Source of the DNA: Bolinopsis microptera
Taxonomy: Eukaryota; Ctenophora; Tentaculata; Lobata; Bolinopsidae
NCBI RefSeq assembly: GCF_026151205.1
Contig: NC_087078.1
Span: 7,022,675 to 7,086,674, forward strand
Reading direction: 5' to 3'
Length of the DNA stretch: 64,000 bases
Shown one piece after another: positions 63,291-64,000 of the stretch; the first letter of the stretch is position 1, and each line of letters opens with the position of its first letter. The notes under the pieces were generated by a model, which saw nothing but the letters and a program-made list of their open reading frames with translations, had not been told where the DNA came from and made no database searches. The position numbers and the translations under genes are program-made.

Positions 63291-64000
63291 AACAACTTGC
63301 AACAACAATTAAAAACGATTATCAGTTAAATGGATCGACGTCAATTGAGCATCCAGCAAGTTTTATCGTGTACAATCAGTGATCTTGAGCTCAGCATTTC
63401 GTCTTTGACTTACTACAAAAAGATCAAATATTCGAGAAGTAAGGCAGAACGCATTACGATCACTGATAGAGTGAAGGCTACCAAACATTGGGGACAGAGA
63501 GATCAAAGGAAAAATTGAACATGACAAAGCGTTGAGAGTTCATGATTGATCAAGGTCATGATATTTCCAATCCTCAAAACGTAAAATACGAGTAAACGTT
63601 TAGGCACGCGAAAAGGGGTTACAGACGTGTATCAATTCAAACTTATTCTGATGTATAGTATCCGATATTGTTACACCAGTACATGAATTGCAACCTAATA
63701 CATATAAATATAAAGAAATGCTGCTTACATTCACTTCAAGCCGTCACGTTACAGCAACTGATAATGAGGCAGATAACGAATCAGAAATATATACTAACTC
63801 TGAATAATACTGTAATTAAAGCAATTTAAAGAGACCAAGTTTATAGTGTTATATTGACGAAAAGCTAAATGGGAATGTTTCAATATGAGCCTCAACTCGA
63901 AACTTAGATGTGAGATGAAGACTCAGTAGAATACGACAACGTTATCCTAAAAAAACACCATAAAGAATTGTACCACACCGTTATTTGGTCTCACCTAAAT
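63291..64000. other. Stretch without supported gene
   Basis: The 62-codon plus frame at 63330-63518 is lysine/serine rich and has no recognisable family or splice context. Confidence 0.35.

Overview
The window is nuclear DNA of an invertebrate animal and looks like an early-branching or marine lineage. Evidence: AT-rich DNA, intron-split genes with GT/AG junctions, extracellular SRCR and LDL-receptor class A modules, an LGR-type seven-helix receptor, PH-domain exons, and many animal-type transposons (mariner, pogo/Tigger, hAT, Helitron-like, Penelope-like, Ty3-like, LINE fragments). The species cannot be named from the sequence. No rRNA, tRNA, CRISPR array or bacterial-type gene is visible.

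Host genes were rebuilt by hand from splice junctions and codon phase. (1) Minus strand, 29241 to 19109: a receptor whose nine exons join with matching phases. Its order is signal peptide, SRCR, a short optional cassette, an unrecognised ~150-residue domain, SRCR, four LDLa modules, seven helices and an LGR-type TM6/TM7. I know of no receptor with this layout, and it is the main find. (2) Minus strand, 43917 to 41220: four phase-matched exons ending in a PH domain and a stop; three weaker candidate exons at 52.8, 51.2 and 49.6 kb may be the same gene. (3) Plus strand, 54029 to 60560: four phase-matched exons carrying a PH domain. (4) Isolated minus-strand exons: a signal-peptide first exon at 1.1 kb, an internal exon at 11.0 kb and a terminal exon at 17.8 kb.

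Layout: 0-9.5 kb holds nested transposons (mariner, a pogo-like element split by a Penelope-like element, a foldback repeat). 11.6-14.5 kb is a tandem duplication carrying chains of GC-rich hairpins next to a LINE tail. 15.2 and 16.6 kb are tandem arrays. 17.8-30.3 kb is the receptor locus with transposons in its introns. 29.6-35.7 kb is indel-rich, with a 2.5 kb palindrome and a ~300 bp tandem repeat, and may be poorly polished assembly. 35.9-39.9 kb has a tandem duplication split by a hAT-type MITE, then a mariner-type MITE. 41-53 kb is the PH-gene region, with a 4.5 kb 26-bp minisatellite in the probable intron. 54-60.6 kb is the second PH gene, with Ty3-like gag-protease and Penelope-like ORFs in one intron. 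The rest is mostly repeats.

All joins between exons are inferences from splice consensus, phase and domain continuity; no transcript or database evidence was available.
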